This document shows positions 1 to 12,710 of a stretch of DNA of 64,000 nt, piece by piece; the first letter of the stretch is position 1; the number at the start of each line of letters is the position of its first letter. The notes beneath the pieces are model-generated. The model did not search any database. It saw only the letters and a program-made list of their open reading frames with translations, and was not told the origin of the DNA. The stretch spans positions 56,387,907 through 56,451,906 of the forward strand of contig OY979716.1 of assembly GCA_963855995.1 (NCBI GenBank). Direction: 5' to 3'. This DNA is from Muricea muricata (taxonomy: Eukaryota; Cnidaria; Anthozoa; Malacalcyonacea; Plexauridae). Both the position numbers and the translations under genes were made by a program.

Positions 1-199
1 CAAAATGTTTTAAAATTCACAAGCAAGCTGTTGGAGAATTTGCTTTAAAATTTAAGTTAACCAAGGGTTAAGCTAACCAGCTTTTGAACAACTGCCCTAG
101 GGAACGTATTTTTAGGGCAATGTGAACTTTGTTTTCAAGGTTTAGGCTAATAGCTTATTAGCTGCAATAATAATAACTAATAACTGTGCTTGTTAACAG

Positions 200-2531
200 A
201 TGACTACAAAACTATTCGGTTGCATATGACTCGGTATTGTGCTACTGGTTCAACAGACTCCCCTGTCCATGGGAGAGGACAACGGACTGCCAAAAAGAAT
301 GGTAGATACATTGAGTCTGATGAAGAGTGGGAGGAGACAGAGGAGCTAGTTGCACAAGAAAAGGTATCTATTTTTTTTGCTGGTGGTATCATTATATATA
401 TCGTTATTGGAAAGTTGGTTAACTCAACTCAGGGTAACTTGAAATTCAAAGTAAATTTCCAGAAGCTTGTTTACAAGCTTAAAAATATTTGAGATCTTTT
501 GATGCAACTTGAAAGAGATGGGTTTCATCTGCAATAACTGTACCGATTCAAATCTTTACAAATATTCTGGTGCATTGAATATTACCTTAACTGCATGCCG
601 TAATAGATAGAAAATTGGATTCATTACTGATAATTAAATTAATGTCTTTAGGCTCGAAAACGACAAAAGAGGAATTTGCCAAAATTCTCAGGTAGCCCAT
701 CAAGAACTAACAAGCTTGAGGTTTTGAGGGCTAAATATAATTTACCCAAACAAAAGGTATGTATTGTTTTTACAAGTTGTGATAAGAAGAAAATAGAAAA
801 AATCACACGTTCGTTCATATTTTGCAACTAGTACAGAATAATTTGCAACTGGTACAACAGTAACTCACTGTTGCCACAACAAATTATGGTTAAGTGATGG
901 TAAACTTGATCACTAAGTACTTTTAATGCCATAATTCAATGTATATAATTTCAATAACACAGTGCATATGTCATTATGTCTTTTCAGGATAATAAAACAT
1001 GTCTCTCAGATGAAAACGACGGTGGAACTGTAAGTGTGGATAATTTTCAACCTAATTAACAACCAGAACAACGTCAATCAACCACCAAGTGGTAACCCAA
1101 CATTGAACGTTTTACACTTGCTAGAAAACAGGATTGCTACAAAAGAGTATGAAAAATCAGAAGTATAGACATTGTGAAAATGACACCAAAATGTCATTTA
1201 ATATAATTTCTGATATCAGTTACCCTATGAATATGAGACACTGCAAATTTTAAGTCCTATTTTATATTGTTCTCCATTACATGTTTATGATGTTACAATT
1301 CTTCATTTTAATTGAAGGAATCTGATGTTTCTGGAGATGAAGGAATTGAACAACTGAAAAGAAAAAACCATGATCTTCATCAACAGCTCAAAGAAAAAGA
1401 AAAGGAAGTCAAACAATTGCACCTTGTAATAAAAAATTTGAAAGGTACCAAAAATTATTATTTTGTACTTACTATATACCAGATAATAAAGTTAAATATC
1501 TTTTTTGAAGGGTATTCACTTAATGTTGTTTATGTCAGCCTTATATAGGAAATTCTATTGTTACCATACCTGTACTTATCTTGGAAAATTTTGGTTTTAG
1601 AAATGCCATCTCTGCCCGATCTTGTGGTGAAATTGCAAAAGGAAGTGGACAGACTTTCTAATAATTGTGGAACTCAAAACAATTTTATTCCAGCCCAAGA
1701 AAGTCGCCCTTCATCAAGCCAATCTTCACAAGGATCCTCTTCGCAAGGTTCATCTTCAAACTGCCCAACAGACTCTGATGTTGAGTCAGAGCAGCTGGTG
1801 AGTACTGAGTATATATCAAAGTTGGTTTTAATACAGTGTGACAATTTATAACTGTACTATACATTGAATAAAATATTGAAAACTGAGAAAAGTTGCAATT
1901 TTTCTGTTTCTGAAGGTTTTGATTTTTAAGTTAAAATTATTTTTCCCACAGTTCATATTTCCATAGAAAGGTCAAAGTACAATTCCGCCAATGATATTTG
2001 TATTCTTTTTCAGGTGTCTTTACGTCCAAGTATTTCAGTGACAAAGGGTCAACAAAAGGTTTTAAAAGGAAAAGGCAATTTGAAGGATTTTGTCTATTCA
2101 ATTATGGGTATGTTGTGGAGCCGAGAAGTTTTGTCGACCCACTCCATTACTGGAAAATCCTCCAATGCATTTAAAGAAAAGGATGCAAAGCCACAACTTG
2201 ACCAGGAAAAAGTTAAAGACATATGTGGTAAGCAGATTTCAATATTCTAAGAGCCATTTTATCTAGTTGTGGCTGAGAGTTGCCCTTACCTCTTGTTAAG
2301 CATACTACTATCCCAGCACTCATTATGTACTGGTTATTTTAAAAGAACTTGTTTGAGCAGTGGATATAAAACTATTGTTGTAATGTTCTTAATGTAGATT
2401 ATGCTTCAAGAAGATATGGCTGTCCTGAATCTGATGTCCGAAAAGTAATGATGAGCAGAATTGGTAACATTATAAAAGTTGAAAATGCTAAAAAGAAGTC
2501 GTGTGAAAAAAATAGTGACCTGAGCTGCTAG
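200..2531 (+). CDS. BEN-domain protein gene, 3' seven exons (5' end outside window)
   Basis: Seven exons with GT-AG borders and compatible phases read through without a stop: 200-363, 652-756, 988-1029, 1318-1444, 1601-1797, 2014-2227 and 2398-2531, ending in TAG. The 5' exons lie before the window. The protein begins acidic (ESDEEWEETEE), then has a basic stretch (ARKRQKR), a coiled coil of about 40 residues in exon 4, a Ser/Gln-rich linker in exon 5, and a C-terminal fold over the last two exons. That fold has the spacing of a BEN domain: a start like FVYSIMGMLWSREVL, then DQEKVKDIC, then YASRRYGCPESDVRKVMMSRIGNI. BEN domains bind DNA or chromatin proteins, often as repressors, so a nuclear role is inferred. 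The open frames contrast with the broken genes elsewhere. The BEN call is by eye; the gene structure is firmer than the family. Confidence 0.75.
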
Positions 2532-2666
2532 TCACAAAAAACTTTCAACAGTATATCATTTTTATATTAATTAGTATTTCAAATCTAAGTGACTCTCTGC
2601 ATGTGAATTGTTTTATAAAATAATCATGAATAACATCATATTAAGTTAATTTATCTCGTCTATAAT

Positions 2667-2811
2667 CATAGGCAGCCCAGGAACACGCTGTTTTGTTTCT
2701 TGTATCGATGTGATGTATACATTATTATAATTATTCTAATATGGTATTTATAATAATGTATACGTCGCATCGATAAAAAAAACAAAGCAGAGTGTTCCTG
2801 GGCTGCCTATG
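2667..2811. repeat. Fold-back repeat (MITE-like palindrome)
   Basis: Starts CATAGGCAGCCCAGGAACAC and ends with its near-perfect reverse complement; the arms continue through the ATCGAT and GTATAC segments to a short AT-rich centre. TATAAT lies on both sides (2661-2666 and 2813-2818, one extra base at right), a possible target duplication. No coding capacity. Confidence 0.65.
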
Positions 2812-2999
2812 ATATAATACAGAGTAATTATCACATGGCATATAAAAAAGTGAACTTTTTAAAATTGACATCACCTCATGGTTTTTAGTTGCATGTAGCT
2901 CTTACACTTGCTGCTTCTTTGCAAAACTTCAATTTAAGGGCAAGGGCCTTAATTAGTTATCTTGTAAGTTTCTATAGATTAAGTTATCAGTGTATAGTT

Positions 3000-3056
3000 G
3001 GTCATGGGATGATATATTTATATTTTTATTATATATATATATACATATATATTTCT
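3000..3056. repeat. AT microsatellite
   Basis: A run of alternating TA dinucleotides with interruptions (tatatatatatacatatatat). Nothing else is visible here. Confidence 0.6.
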
Positions 3057-3154
3057 GAAGTGATTTTTATCTCTTATGTATTCTCTTCAACCAAATTTAT
3101 TGCACAAGAATGAACAGCACATTTTGTGTGCTTGATATACTGGAACTCCATGTC

Positions 3155-3415
3155 CTTCAGAATATGTTATAGGATATTGTATAGGATCCTTTTGGGAATC
3201 TTCTATAGCATTTTGGGGATTGCCAATAGTATATTCTACAGAATCTTCTATAGAATCTCTATAAACTTCCAATGATGTTCTATAGAATATCTTATAGAAT
3301 ATAGAATAGGATATTCCATTGAATATTACATAGAATTAGTGCCAAAATCTTTTAGAATATTCTATAGGATATCCTATAGAATTTTTTAATAGAATATTCT
3401 ATAGAATATTTTTGT
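3155..3415. repeat. Degenerate TATAGAAT/ATTCTATA array
   Basis: About 260 bp in which the half-palindromes GAATATTCTATAG, TATAGAATATT and TATAGGATAT recur every 10-25 bases in both orientations. No fixed period, so not a clean satellite. Confidence 0.6.
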
Positions 3416-4590
3416 AAGGGCAGTGTTACCACTGTCAATAATCCTGATGATGTTCTTCACTGTCTGTGTCAGGGATAGGTTATTCTTCAGCAAATTCTTG
3501 TATTCTTCAACCTTCCAGGCACTAGCAAACAATGACTTTTCAGGAGCATTAGCAAGTTCTTGAATATCTTTGTATTCCTTTTGGGCATCGGTGTGACCTT
3601 TTGCAAAAAATTCCTTTTCCGTTAAAAAATTTGAAGTTTGTTTCTGAAGATCCTCTTTGATGTTATCAAGGGACGACCTATTATTCAAACCTATGCAATG
3701 GACAAATTTAAGGTATTCTGCATACTTTGAATACTTATCTTGCAACTTACCATCACACAAATCTACATTACCTGACATTCATTTCTTATGGATTCTCTGA
3801 GTTCCTGTTGGATGTCAGTACCATCAGCCTTTACCACCTGCCATTAGGATGTGTTTGGTGAAGAAATTCCAATGCAGATGCCTATTGAAAATATCAAAAT
3901 CAATTCAAATTATTATTAATAACATATAATATGATTGCATGTAAGGTCTAACATCAATATGCAAAACATTGCAGATACACTACCACATTTTAAGTATAGC
4001 ATAATAAAGAGTACAGCATGTTATAATACCTGAATTTCAGTTCTCTTAGTGAACTCGCTGTCTTGGCTCATTCTTCGGACTGACCGAGAAGATGGTCCTT
4101 AGCCTTAAAGGAAAACAGTGTTAATTTGAAGAAGTGAAGATGAGCTACCGGTATTTATAAACAACCAGGCCAAAGTGAATCATTTTATTTGTCCTTAATT
4201 TTCAGTAAATAATATTATATAATATTTGTAATAATCAATTAATAATTTAACATTGAAACACATTTCATTCACGTAACAAGACATTTTATACTGTACTTTA
4301 AGTGGATCTCCTTTGATGGTCCTGCCTGATTGCACAACATCACTAGCAGAACTGGTATCTTTCACAGTCTCCAACATTGGCTAGGAGTTTTCAGCATTCA
4401 CCAAGGGTATGTCGTCTCCTAATGTCTCATGCAATGCTTGGGCTTATGATATCAAGACTAAAACAAGATTCATTAGCATTAGCTGTAGCAGAAATGTTCT
4501 CACTTACCTCATAAGACCAATTTGGACCCAAGTGCATTGATGCCCACCGGTTACCAAAGAGCATGTACATTGATTGACACCATGACTTGC
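3386..4590 (-). pseudogene. Decayed multi-exon gene, unknown product
   Basis: Reading leftward, exon-like pieces with plausible splice sites follow each other. A piece near 4500-4590 contains WCQSMYMLFGNRWASMHLGPNW and ends at GTAAGT. One at 4195-4440 contains LHETLGDDIPLVNAEN, an in-frame TAG, then MLETVKDTSSASDVVQSG. A short one at 4040-4110 has an in-frame TGA. The last, 3386-3778, is an open 130-codon stretch starting MSGNVDLCDGK, hydrophilic and probably helical. No family is recognised. In-frame stops in at least two pieces argue against a working gene. It lies downstream of the Myb-like fragments at 4910-6411 and may have belonged to the same unit. Confidence 0.35.
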
Positions 4591-4600
4591 TAGCCTCGTT

Positions 4601-4730
4601 CCCAGGCGCTTTCTAATTTTCTAATTAGGAAAAGTGTATAGGATTGTATATATCGATTTAATATCGTGAATGCGCGCGGGAAACACGTGGGGAGAAAATA
4701 GGCGAGAAGGGAGCGAAAGCGCCTGGCAGA
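4601..4730 (+). repeat. CpG/purine-rich module, copy a
   Basis: GC-rich island in AT-rich DNA, bounded by CCCAGGCGCTTTC on the left and GAAAGCGCCTGGCAGA on the right. It is followed by AAAATG and then AAGATGGCGGAATGC, an ATG at 4744 opening a short acidic frame (MAECVEQPLPSLIETPL) that stops after 28 codons. Related modules lie at 4967, 19488, 26023 and 26786. A promoter or 5'-UTR role is inferred only from this position. Confidence 0.5.
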
Positions 4731-4909
4731 AAATGAATTCAAGATGGCGGAATGCGTGGAGCAGCCACTGCCAAGTTTAATAGAAACTCCCCTCGACGAT
4801 ATAAGCGAAGAAGAGCATCTTCGAGATTAGATTTCTTAAGGCTTTCGGTAATCTCTTCCATCTATCAAACACATGCATGGCCAACACACGCGACTGGAAA
4901 ACGAAATTC

Positions 4910-6411
4910 TCAATAAAATACTATCTTATCACTTTTTCGTTGAATCATACACTTTTTTCTGCATTTTCTGCCAGGCCCGACCGCGCGTTTCCGACTGTGT
5001 TTTCCACGCAATACCCACGCAACGGTAACGATTGGGCCTGGGGACGAGGCTGATGACTTGCAGTCATCTGGAGCTTGTAGATTGGAAACATTATCAGGTG
5101 CAAAAAACTTTAGATTATGAGCAATAAGACCAAAAGGCATTCTATCTAGTGGCATTCGAGGACCAGTGTTTCTTTGTCGCTGTTCCCCAAAGCAACAAGC
5201 AGCATGATAAATGAGGTTGTCTTTAGCATTAGCATGAAGTACAGCCATAGCCTTGGCAGCAAGAACTAAAAAATTGGAAAGTAGAAAATTACAATCCAAA
5301 TCTATTCCTTGGTTAATATAATTTACCATCCACTGTCGAAATAGGTGTTGAAGTAGTTGTTCTCATTGCCCAGAAGTTAACTTTGTAAAGCCAGATGAAA
5401 TAACATCAAGAATACAACCAGGAAGTTTGCTAATATCAGCATGATGTAAGGGAGAAAATCCAAGCAGTGGAGATCTTGAAGGTGCACCACACATAACATT
5501 AAAAGGACTAGATGGAACAGTTTGACCAACACATGTTGACTCCGTTTCACCAAAATAACAAATGATACACGCTTCTTCAGCAGCAGCAACTGTTGGGAAT
5601 TTTTCTTTAAAACACTGTCCCACCCTGCTTCTGCATGCAATACCTATATACAAAAATTATTAAGCATACATAATAAGTAAACATACTGTATGTGGCTAAA
5701 TAAAGAATAAACTTTGCTGTATGACAATGTCTACCATACTATAGAGTATAATATAGTATCTGTAATGCCACCATACAGTAATGCACTTTCTTATAGTAAG
5801 ATTTTTAGGTTCAATTTCCAGTTTGCTTCTTGTCACTATTATAGCAATTTACGGCATCAGCACATTTCCCCCAAAATTCATCATTCTTAAAAGTTGGTCT
5901 TATGCTGCCAGACGGAATGTTCATCACATGAATAAAAAAGGGCTATATACTCAGCCAATGCAGCCATTTCTTCATCTCTCCAAGCATCAACACATTCCTG
6001 CACATTTTAAATTTGTATAAACACATTTAAGGGCAATTTTAAAATGCAACAAATTATAGCCAACTCTAGAAATTGGTGTACCCCTTCAAAATAGTCCCTC
6101 TTCTGGAAACCAAGTATTATTTAAATGTCCATATCAATAACAACCAAATTAACATTGCACCTAATTTATACGAGTAATTAACAAATTCAAAAATTCAAAT
6201 TACATGTAATACATTTTACAGTCTGGGAAAGAATGATGCCACTCCTTACTTTCTGATCCTTTTCTATTCTAACATCATTCTCTTCCTCTGCATCTGGAAA
6301 CAACGATCTTTTCAAGAATTTTCCAGAAGTAGATCTTTGCTTTGGTTGTTTTTTTTTCCCAGGTGTTTGACCAGTTGGAGGATCATGGGCCCTTTTTGGA
6401 CCATCAGCCAT
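4910..6411 (-). pseudogene. Myb/SANT-like multi-exon pseudogene
   Basis: A start at 6411 opens a basic Pro/Lys-rich first exon (MADGPKRAHDPPTGQTPGKK, later KRSLFPDAEEENDVRIEKDQ) ending near 6251 at GTAAGG. After an acceptor at 5998 comes DAWRDEEMAALAEYIALF, a frameshift, then FWGKCADAVN: the tryptophan spacing suggests a Myb/SANT-like DNA-binding domain. Exon 3 (5646-5363) carries CRSRVGQCFKEKFPTVAAAEE and a Cys-rich stretch, meets an in-frame TGA at 5363, and the same frame continues into 5329-4910 with RMPLDRMPFGLIAHNLKFF. The last 50 residues run into CpG module b. Such proteins often accompany transposons, but no transposase was found here. Stop and frameshift make a working product unlikely. 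Confidence 0.45.
4967..5042 (-). repeat. CpG-rich module, copy b
   Basis: On the minus strand it runs from CCCAGGCCCAATC to CGGGCCTGGCAGAAAATGC, the same borders as copy a with GCCC replacing GCGC. Only about 75 bp. It overlaps the 3' end of the Myb-like pseudogene. Confidence 0.45.
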
Positions 6412-6419
6412 TTTAAACT

Positions 6420-7860
6420 ATAAGAACAACGACAAAAATTTAGCTCTAATGCGATTATGGGTTGGGTACTCTTACCTTGAAGCCGCTCTGCGCGTCAGCC
6501 GATGACAAAAAAACAACAGTGCAAGTCACAACCCAAAATAGAAATCTATATAAAACACGAAAAAAAACTTTCATATTCCTGTAAAACCAATTTAACATCT
6601 CGTGTAACAATTAACTATAAAATGACGCTTCTAACTTCAACTATTAGTCAACAAAATAATCTTTCTCAGCATAATGTCAGTCATAACATTAAAGCGCATG
6701 TTTAGCAATTGTCTGAACAAGTGTGGTCGATTCAAAGCGAAATATCTATATCACGGAGTGGGGACTTTTTGGGACTTTCCTAATGGAGTTTAAATTTACA
6801 CATTTGTCTTCAAATTAACATAAAAAATACAAAAATCGAACCACAGGAATTCGAGATTTTTTAGTTTGAAAATTGTAAACACCAACACAATTAAGTCGTC
6901 AAGTTGAAATGACCCTACAAACTTTCATCATAAAAATAATACAGGAATTAACGTTTACCTTACTAAATATTTCAGATATAGAAATTCCAATTACTCTTCT
7001 GTCAGAATCTTTGTATATAATACACCAAATTTAAATAAAATTATAAAAATTTGAGTATTTTAGTGCGCTATGCAAATTTTTGTTCTAAAAAGCTTTGCAA
7101 AACCAATGTCAAATTGACGCGATTTCATTGGTCGAGAAAGTCACATGATAGCTGTCCAACCTCCTCTGAATTGAGCCCTCAGTGTTAGAAAATGAACTTA
7201 TCAACATTTTCTGAAACGCGACTGTTGGCACACCTGTAACAAACTTACACAACTGCCTGTTTTTGTAGAGTACGATGATGAAATAGAAAATACACTACAC
7301 TTATCATCACCAATAGAAATATTTGAGCATGATCAATATTGGTCCACAGTCTGCAAAGTAAAAAAGATGTACAGTGAATATCCGAAAAACATATTGAAAA
7401 ATACCCATTTCATGTTTTGAAAAAAAAATTGAAAGCTGCAGCATAAGTCCAAAGAAACTCTCACTACTTCTTTTTTTGTTTTTTTTTGGGGGGGGGAAGG
7501 TTTAACAAAATTGTGGTTGCTGCAACCTATTTAAAATCAGAAATGGCAATTTTCACAGCAAAACAACCTATTGCCACCCCCTGTTGCAGAATAGCGACAA
7601 ACAGTAAAACATTTTGACATAATGGATTGAACATTTTCACCTATCACATCATTTTTTTTTCAAATTTACTCACACCCAATTATATAATCTACTAGGTAAC
7701 TGAACATAATATGGTACTTTAGTTTTACCCACTTGCACATGATTGGCCATATCGGACAAACCAAACAGACTAATTCTATGCATGTCTTTAAAGTATATTA
7801 TATTATAATATAGTTTTTTATTGTCGTTTTGCTAAAAATATAACTGTTGAATTGTAACAG
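6420..7860. other. Mostly non-coding AT-rich stretch
   Basis: No convincing gene. Visible items: GGGACTTTTT directly followed by GGGACTTTCC at 6761-6780 (the second is a consensus kappa-B decamer), an ATTGG box near 7125, a possible isolated exon at 7270-7420 (after TTTTTGTAG; EYDDEIENTLHLSS, open for about 50 codons), and a T/G homopolymer at 7470-7497. It lies 5' of the minus-strand gene starting at 6411, so it could hold that gene's old promoter. Confidence 0.4.
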
Positions 7861-8159
7861 ATTTTCCATTGATTATGCTTGTATGAAAGAACCCATGCTA
7901 ACTGTTCTCGATTGTTGTAGAGACCAATTGCACAATGCAATCCTACACAATACAAGCTTATATAAACACAAAACAGTTGAGACACCTAAACCCCTCCCCT
8001 CTTGAACAATGTGTAAATGCTTTGTTCTAAGTCTGGTACTGTTAGTTCGTAAACTTGATTTAATCAGTATTCTATTAACATACCATTCAGTATAGTAAGC
8101 CACACAAGACTTTGGTACTCTGTTTCAACAACTCCTGAACACTTGGGGTGCTTTATGAT

Positions 8160-9925
8160 CTACTGGCATACGGTCTTGCATGAATCTAGACTACAGTCTT
8201 TGGTAAAAACTAAGATTCCATTGCCATTTCCACCTAAATTGCTTCCAATACAGCATGTGTCCACCAAAAAAAAATGAATGCCAAGTACAAATGTATAAGG
8301 ACTGCATGTGTACAAACCAACAAATGTGCTTGACTCTTTATTAGCTGCTTTTTCACAAAGAGATTCAATAAGACTTTGGCATCCTCCATCTGAAAACACT
8401 TTCCTGCCCATCCACAAATTCCTCTGAAAGTTCATGTCAGAAATTTAAAAGATTCTTCGACTTTAAAATGTCATGAGCTTCTGATATATCATAGTTTAAT
8501 GTTACATCTCCAGACCCATGTAAAAGTAATGGGAGGTTAATTATCATGTCTTCACTAATCTGAAGAATTCTGTCCCAGTCAACAACTCTACAATTCACTG
8601 CCTCGCACAACATTTTATCGCAAATTCCAAGACCAAGAAAACTGCAACAGTTTGTTCCATCATTTGCTGGAACTGAGTGTGCCATTGATTTCTCTATACC
8701 AAGTGAGGCAAATTATTCATCTGAATTCTCAAGTGCAGTACTTAGACTTACTGCCAGGCTTTTCAATATCAACTGGTTCTCTGCTTCCTTCGCAAGTATG
8801 TTTATCAGTTGATCTGTAGTAGGTCTTTCATTGGGCATAAAATTGGAGCGAAGTTTAAATGCCACCTCTAGTTGCCACCACTGAGATACACATAAATTCT
8901 CATACTTGCTATCATGAGTTGGAGTGCAACGTTTCTTTAATATATCTTGAAAAACTTCCTTTGTGAATGGCACTCTTGTACTTTCAATTTCCTTGCTGTA
9001 AGGGCTTAACATGCATTTGGGTTTAACATGGCATACATCTGGTCATTCCAAACGACCAGATTTCACATTTCAGAAGATCAGCTTGCTTTGCATTCTTAAG
9101 AGTTTCCAAATAAAGTTCTGGTGCCATGAAAAGTGAGGTTCCACAAAAGGTTGACTCTGTCTGTGACTGTAGGAGTGTCTGGGTCTGAAACTGAAGACTT
9201 CTTCTCAGCCCAAAGTCAGCCAGTTTGCAAACAATGGGTTGCTCAGAAAAAGCTTTTTGCAGATCTTGGCCTTCTTTGGCAATGCAGTGCACATTACTCA
9301 CAAGAACATTACTAAGTTTCAGGTCCCTATGTGCAACATTTCTCTTGTGCAAAAAGTCAAGTTCAGTTGCAATATCTTTTGCACATAATGGAATTAATTG
9401 GGAGAAAAGTCGTATTCATTATCTACAAAGTGTATGAAATCTTCTAGTGTTGTTACTTCTTTATTTTCTCCAAAAGGATTAAAGTCAAATACTGAATACT
9501 CTATCATAATGGCAAAAGGCACGATCACAAAAGGCACTGAACTGGGATATATTTCTATGTCCTTTTAAATCATTAAGTATTTGACCCTCTTTGATAAATC
9601 TCCTTTTCCCATCTCCAGACTCACCCCTGAGTTTCTTTACAACTGTTTCTCTAGTACAAGCGTAATTTCCCAAGTAAACTGTACCAAATGCTCCACTGTC
9701 TAATTCTCTCTCAAGAGTAACATCATCCCAACAAAAACTAGGAAGTCCATATTCAGGTTTTACTCTTTTTTTGCTCTTTATTAAGAGGGAAGCTTGAAGT
9801 TCACCGCCATGGTTTATAAGCATGCTATTATTCCATAAATGGCACAAAATGCCACCAAAATACTTCCACTTTAAGAATAATTCCATTGAATTTCCTCTTC
9901 GCGAGAAAAAAATTCGCTTCGCCAC
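8160..9925 (-). pseudogene. Protein kinase gene with conserved C-terminal domain, broken
   Basis: Minus-strand pieces form one protein. The N-lobe (9925-9485) has the glycine loop LDSGAFGTVYLG and lysine pair VVKKL. The catalytic lobe (9352-9023) has HRDLKLSNVL, the DFG motif in KLADFGLRR, and MAPEL. The piece 9012-8713 ends the kinase fold (NERPTTDQLINIL). HRDLK points to a Ser/Thr or TKL-type kinase. After an in-frame TAA at 8713 the same frame continues into 8685-8437 (VPANDGTNCCSFLGLGICD) and, past a TGA and a frameshift, 8435-8160 (VLGIHFFLVDTCCIGSNLGG). That extra domain has conserved-looking Cys and His positions and may be peptidase-like, which is a guess. At least two stops and three frameshifts make this a pseudogene. 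A gypsy fragment abuts its 5' end. Confidence 0.6.
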
Positions 9926-9966
9926 TGAGAAGTTAGTTTTAATTACTCAATGCAAAAGCAAAAAAT

Positions 9967-12522
9967 GTGGAAGATAAGCTAAAGAAGGAACTTGATTGCA
10001 TGGAAAAAAATGACATCATTGACCAAGTAGATGAACCATCAGGCTGGGTTAACTCTATGGTTATAGTCGAGAAACATGACGGAAAATTGCGAGTATGCCT
10101 AGATCCACACGATGTAAACAAGGCAATAAAAACAGAACATTACCCAATGCAAAACGCTGAGTCGATTATGGCTGACATGGCTGGCGCCAAATATTTCTTA
10201 AAATTAGATGCGTCAAGTGGGTATTGGCAGATCAAAGTGGATGATGAAAGCTCAAAGCTTCTAGCATTCAATACCCCATTTGGACGATATAAATTCAAGT
10301 GACTTCCCTTTGGCATCTTAAGTGCCAGTGAAGTTTTCCAGAAGCAAATACCCCAGATTATTGAAGAAATTAATGGCTGTGCAAACGTGCAAGATGACAT
10401 AATCATATGGGGAAAAACAAAACATGAACATGGTCTTCGATTAGCAGAGACACTCGATAGGATTAATAACTCCAGACTAAAGCTGAACAAAGGGAAATGC
10501 GTCTTTGGGACCACAGAAATGACCTTTCTTCGTCTCATCTTCTCGGACAAAGGAGTAAAACCAGACCCACCAAAGATTAAAGCGATCACGGAAATGCCAA
10601 CACCGACCAACAAGACTGCGTTAAAACGTTTTCTTGGGATGGTAACATACCTTGGCAAGTTCATCCCAGATCTCTCATCGAAAACAACCCATCTACGACA
10701 ACTACTAGAGTCAACTGTTGAATGGCATTGGTCCGAGTATCGAGAAAAAGCTTTCGAAAGATTAAAGACTGAAATATCCTCAAGTCCAACCCTCAAATAC
10801 TGTGATTCACAGCTAGAAACCATGCTATCGGTTGATGGAGCAGTTCTACTACAAAAGCACGAAACATGGGCTCCAGTGGCATACGCCAGCAGATCTTTAA
10901 CGAAGATAGAACAAAAACTACACACAGATAGAGGAGGCATTAGCAATCGTATTTGGCACACAACGATTTCACGATTACGTATATGGCAAACACTTCACAG
11001 TGAAATCAGACCACAAACCCCTGCAACCGATTTTTACGAAGCCAGTAGCAAATGCACCTCCACGAATCCAGACATTCTGGCTCGAACTCCAGAAATATGA
11101 TATGACTAAAGTTTACACCTGGGAAAGATTTGGCAATAGCTGATGCCCTATCCAGAGCATTTCTACCTCATTTACCAGACGATGAAATCAACCTTGAAAG
11201 CCAAGTACACATGGTTCTCAACAACTTACCAATATCCGATGAGATGTTAAGAACATTTCAAACTGAGACAAGCAAAGACCAAGTGCTACAAAAATTGAAA
11301 GATACCATGCGTAATGGATGGCAAGATACTAAAGCAGGACTTCCACAAGACATAACATTCTTCCAGTGTTGCAATAAAATCAGCAAAGCTAATGGTATCC
11401 TGATGAAAGGTGAACAAGTAATAGTACCTTCCATGCTGAGAAAGGACATGAAGCGCAGAATACATGAAGGTCACCTCGGCATCAAAAAGTGCAAAACTAG
11501 AGCAAGGTAAACATTACTCTGGCCAGGAATGAACACTGAATTAACTGAAATGATTCAAAGGTGTAGCACATGCCAAGAACAACGAAATTACCAGCAGAAA
11601 GAACCACTGATACAACACACTCCACCCATGAAGCCTTGGGAGAAAGTTGGAACTGACTTATTTGAATTTCAAAAACACGACTACTTAGTAGTTGTGGACT
11701 ATTATTCCAACTACCCCAAAATATTCAAACTTGAAAACACCACCAATTGTCATGTCATTTGAAAGCTAAAATCCATATTCGCAAGACATGGCACACCAAA
11801 AAACATCATGTCAGACAATGGCCCACAGTTCAGCAGCAAGGAGTTTAAAGAATTCAAAAATAAATGGGAGTTTACCCATACTACATCAAGTCCAACGTAT
11901 CCAAAGTCAAACGGCATTAAACAACTTTTGAAGAAAGATGAAAAGAGTGGTGAAGACCCATACATTGCAATCAAAGCACATCGAGCATGCCCAGATCCAA
12001 ACACTGGTCTATCACCTGCCAAAAGACTATTTGGAAGGAAGATTCGAACAACATTACCTTCATTCCATGAATCCAGGTGACAGTTTCCAAATGATGACTA
12101 CAGTTCGCAGCGAAGATCGATGGGAATGAAACAAAAAACTTACCACGACAGATCAGCGAAAGAACATCCGCCAATTCAACAAGGATCAACAGTTTGACTG
12201 TATAAAGATAGCTCATGGCAAATCAAAGCAAGAATCATTGGACGAGAACAACATCCAAGATCCTATAAGATACAAACTGAAGAAGGAAAGATACTACGAC
12301 GGAACAGAAGAGATCTACTTCAAACCAAGGAACCATTTGTTGCAATCCAACCGGAAATCGAGTCACCGCAACAACCTACAGGCCCAACAAAGGAAGACAC
12401 TCGAACCACAATCCTCACAGATCAACCCCTACCCCTTCAACAACAGCCGGTCAAAACAACCAGACTACAGAGCACAGAACAAGATCATGACGTGTGATAA
12501 AACCCCCCTAACTACTACCATT
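9967..12522 (+). pseudogene. pol: Gypsy pol: reverse transcriptase, RNase H, integrase
   Basis: RT (9967-10302, continuing 10387-11100) has motif A in FLKLDASSGYWQI and motif C in VQDDIIIWG, with the thumb start NKGKCVFGTTEMTFL. RNase H follows (TMLSVDGAVLLQ and VAYASRSLTKIEQ) but breaks by frameshift near 10940-11100. Integrase begins with the zinc motif (RRIHEGHLGIKKC, then RCSTCQEQ), then the core with GTDLFEF and MSDNGPQFSS. The third acidic residue, usually in a SNG-x-E context, is not preserved: SNGIKQL is followed by an apparent deletion. The C-terminus (SSWQIKARIIG) is frame-shifted. In-frame stops at 10300 and 11759 confirm that it is inactive. Confidence 0.8.
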
Positions 12523-12710
12523 AGTTAAGTTAAGGTAGGGCGAGCAGACAAGGAAGACACGTAGTCTTCGTTTATAAACATCAAGTAGCTAGACAGCACA
12601 TATATATTATGTAATGTTTTGTTGAATATGAAAACACGAAGAAACTTTGTAAACTGCAAATTAGAGCATTGACACTTCAAGTGCTTATTGAACATCCACG
12701 AAGAGGGGGA

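Noticed and set aside
3000..3420. Possible CRISPR-like or satellite array
   Set aside because: Repeat units are degenerate, without constant period or unique spacers, and the genome is eukaryotic.
10140..10961. 273-codon minus-strand open frame
   Set aside because: Lies exactly opposite gypsy RT/RNase H, whose motifs are clear on plus; composition is that of an antisense shadow.
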